The notes under the pieces are model-generated. The model was not told where the DNA came from, made no database searches, and was given only the letters and a program-made list of their open reading frames with translations. This document shows positions 6,243 to 6,335 of a stretch of 6,335 nucleotides of DNA, piece after piece. Both the position numbers and the translations under genes were made by a program. The DNA is taken from the NCBI GenBank assembly GCA_021107335.1, contig JAIOSZ010000080.1, positions 1 to 6,335 on the forward strand, read 5' to 3'. This DNA comes from Desulfuromonadaceae bacterium. Lineage in GTDB: Bacteria; Desulfobacterota; Desulfuromonadia; Desulfuromonadales; Syntrophotaleaceae. Numbering within the stretch: the stretch's first letter is position 1; each line of letters starts with the position of its first letter.

Positions 6243-6335
6243 CTAGAAAAAACTCTCCGGAACCACAATGACGTCCTCTGCCATGATCTGCGTATGTAAT
6301 GGTACTTTTTTTAAAACGACCTCTTCAGTGTCAAC
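6243..6335 (-). CDS. wza: C-terminal end of a Wza-like polysaccharide export protein (partial)
   Basis: Reading the minus strand from the window edge gives 30 codons and a TAG (6245-6243). The sequence includes a Lys-Lys-Val-Pro patch and ends AEDVIVVPESFF. An ending of the form GD-hydrophobic-VPE-S-F/L-F is typical of polysaccharide export (Wza/BexD/GumB-like, SLBB-containing) outer-membrane lipoproteins. The position directly upstream of a Wzc-type gene in the same direction is the usual arrangement. The protein would form the outer-membrane exit channel contacting the Wzc periplasmic domain. The rest is outside the window, so signal peptide and lipobox cannot be checked. No terminator follows it, so transcription probably continues through copy B into wzc. 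Confidence 0.75.
   Translation of the reverse strand, partial: VDTEEVVLKKVPLHTQIMAEDVIVVPESFF

Noticed and set aside
5980..6335. CRISPR array or direct repeats
   Set aside because: No regularly spaced repeats occur anywhere in the window; the only repeats are the two element copies and their flanks.
1..6335. tRNA or rRNA genes
   Set aside because: No cloverleaf arms with a conserved TTCGA-type loop or rRNA core sequences were noticed on reading either strand; a dedicated tRNA scan was not possible.

Overview
The window reads as part of an exopolysaccharide/capsule assembly operon from a Gram-negative bacterium, transcribed right to left on the minus strand. The gram-negative call rests on a Wza-type outer-membrane export protein end next to a Wzc-type inner-membrane co-polymerase/kinase. 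The base composition is moderate, near 50% G+C by eye. I cannot assign a genus. A member of the Proteobacteria or Desulfobacterota is my inference from the gene combination.

In transcription order (minus strand): the last 30 codons of a Wza-like polysaccharide export protein (6335-6243); a 263-bp gap that holds a short repeat element (copy B, 6025-6200); a full-length Wzc-type chain-length regulator fused to a bacterial tyrosine autokinase (5979-3784); 12 bp later a PHP-type tyrosine-protein phosphatase of the CpsB family (3771-3067); and, overlapping its end by 8 bp, a 769-aa membrane protein that fuses an O-antigen ligase/polymerase-like domain to a TPR tail (3074-765). The set forms a Wzy-pathway output module. 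The ligase/polymerase-like protein would join repeat units, the kinase and phosphatase would cycle phosphotyrosines that set chain length, and the Wza-like protein would carry the polymer out. No glycosyltransferase or flippase is in the window.

Below the operon, a second and better preserved copy of the repeat element (copy A, 500-748) sits 16 bp past the last stop codon, in the opposite orientation to copy B. It has near-perfect terminal inverted repeats and a 9-bp direct repeat at its ends, so it looks like a MITE-type non-autonomous mobile element. The two copies therefore bracket exactly three genes. Copy A carries about 73 bp that copy B lacks, made of three successive hairpins.

The left end (2-259, plus strand) holds the end of a reading frame for a small, very basic protein, probably convergent with the operon. 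A perfect 18-bp stem hairpin (290-336) lies between the two and may serve as their shared terminator. The most notable points are the inverted MITE pair, the nested hairpin block, the possible attenuator left by copy B inside the operon, and the missing usual histidine in the ligase-like domain.
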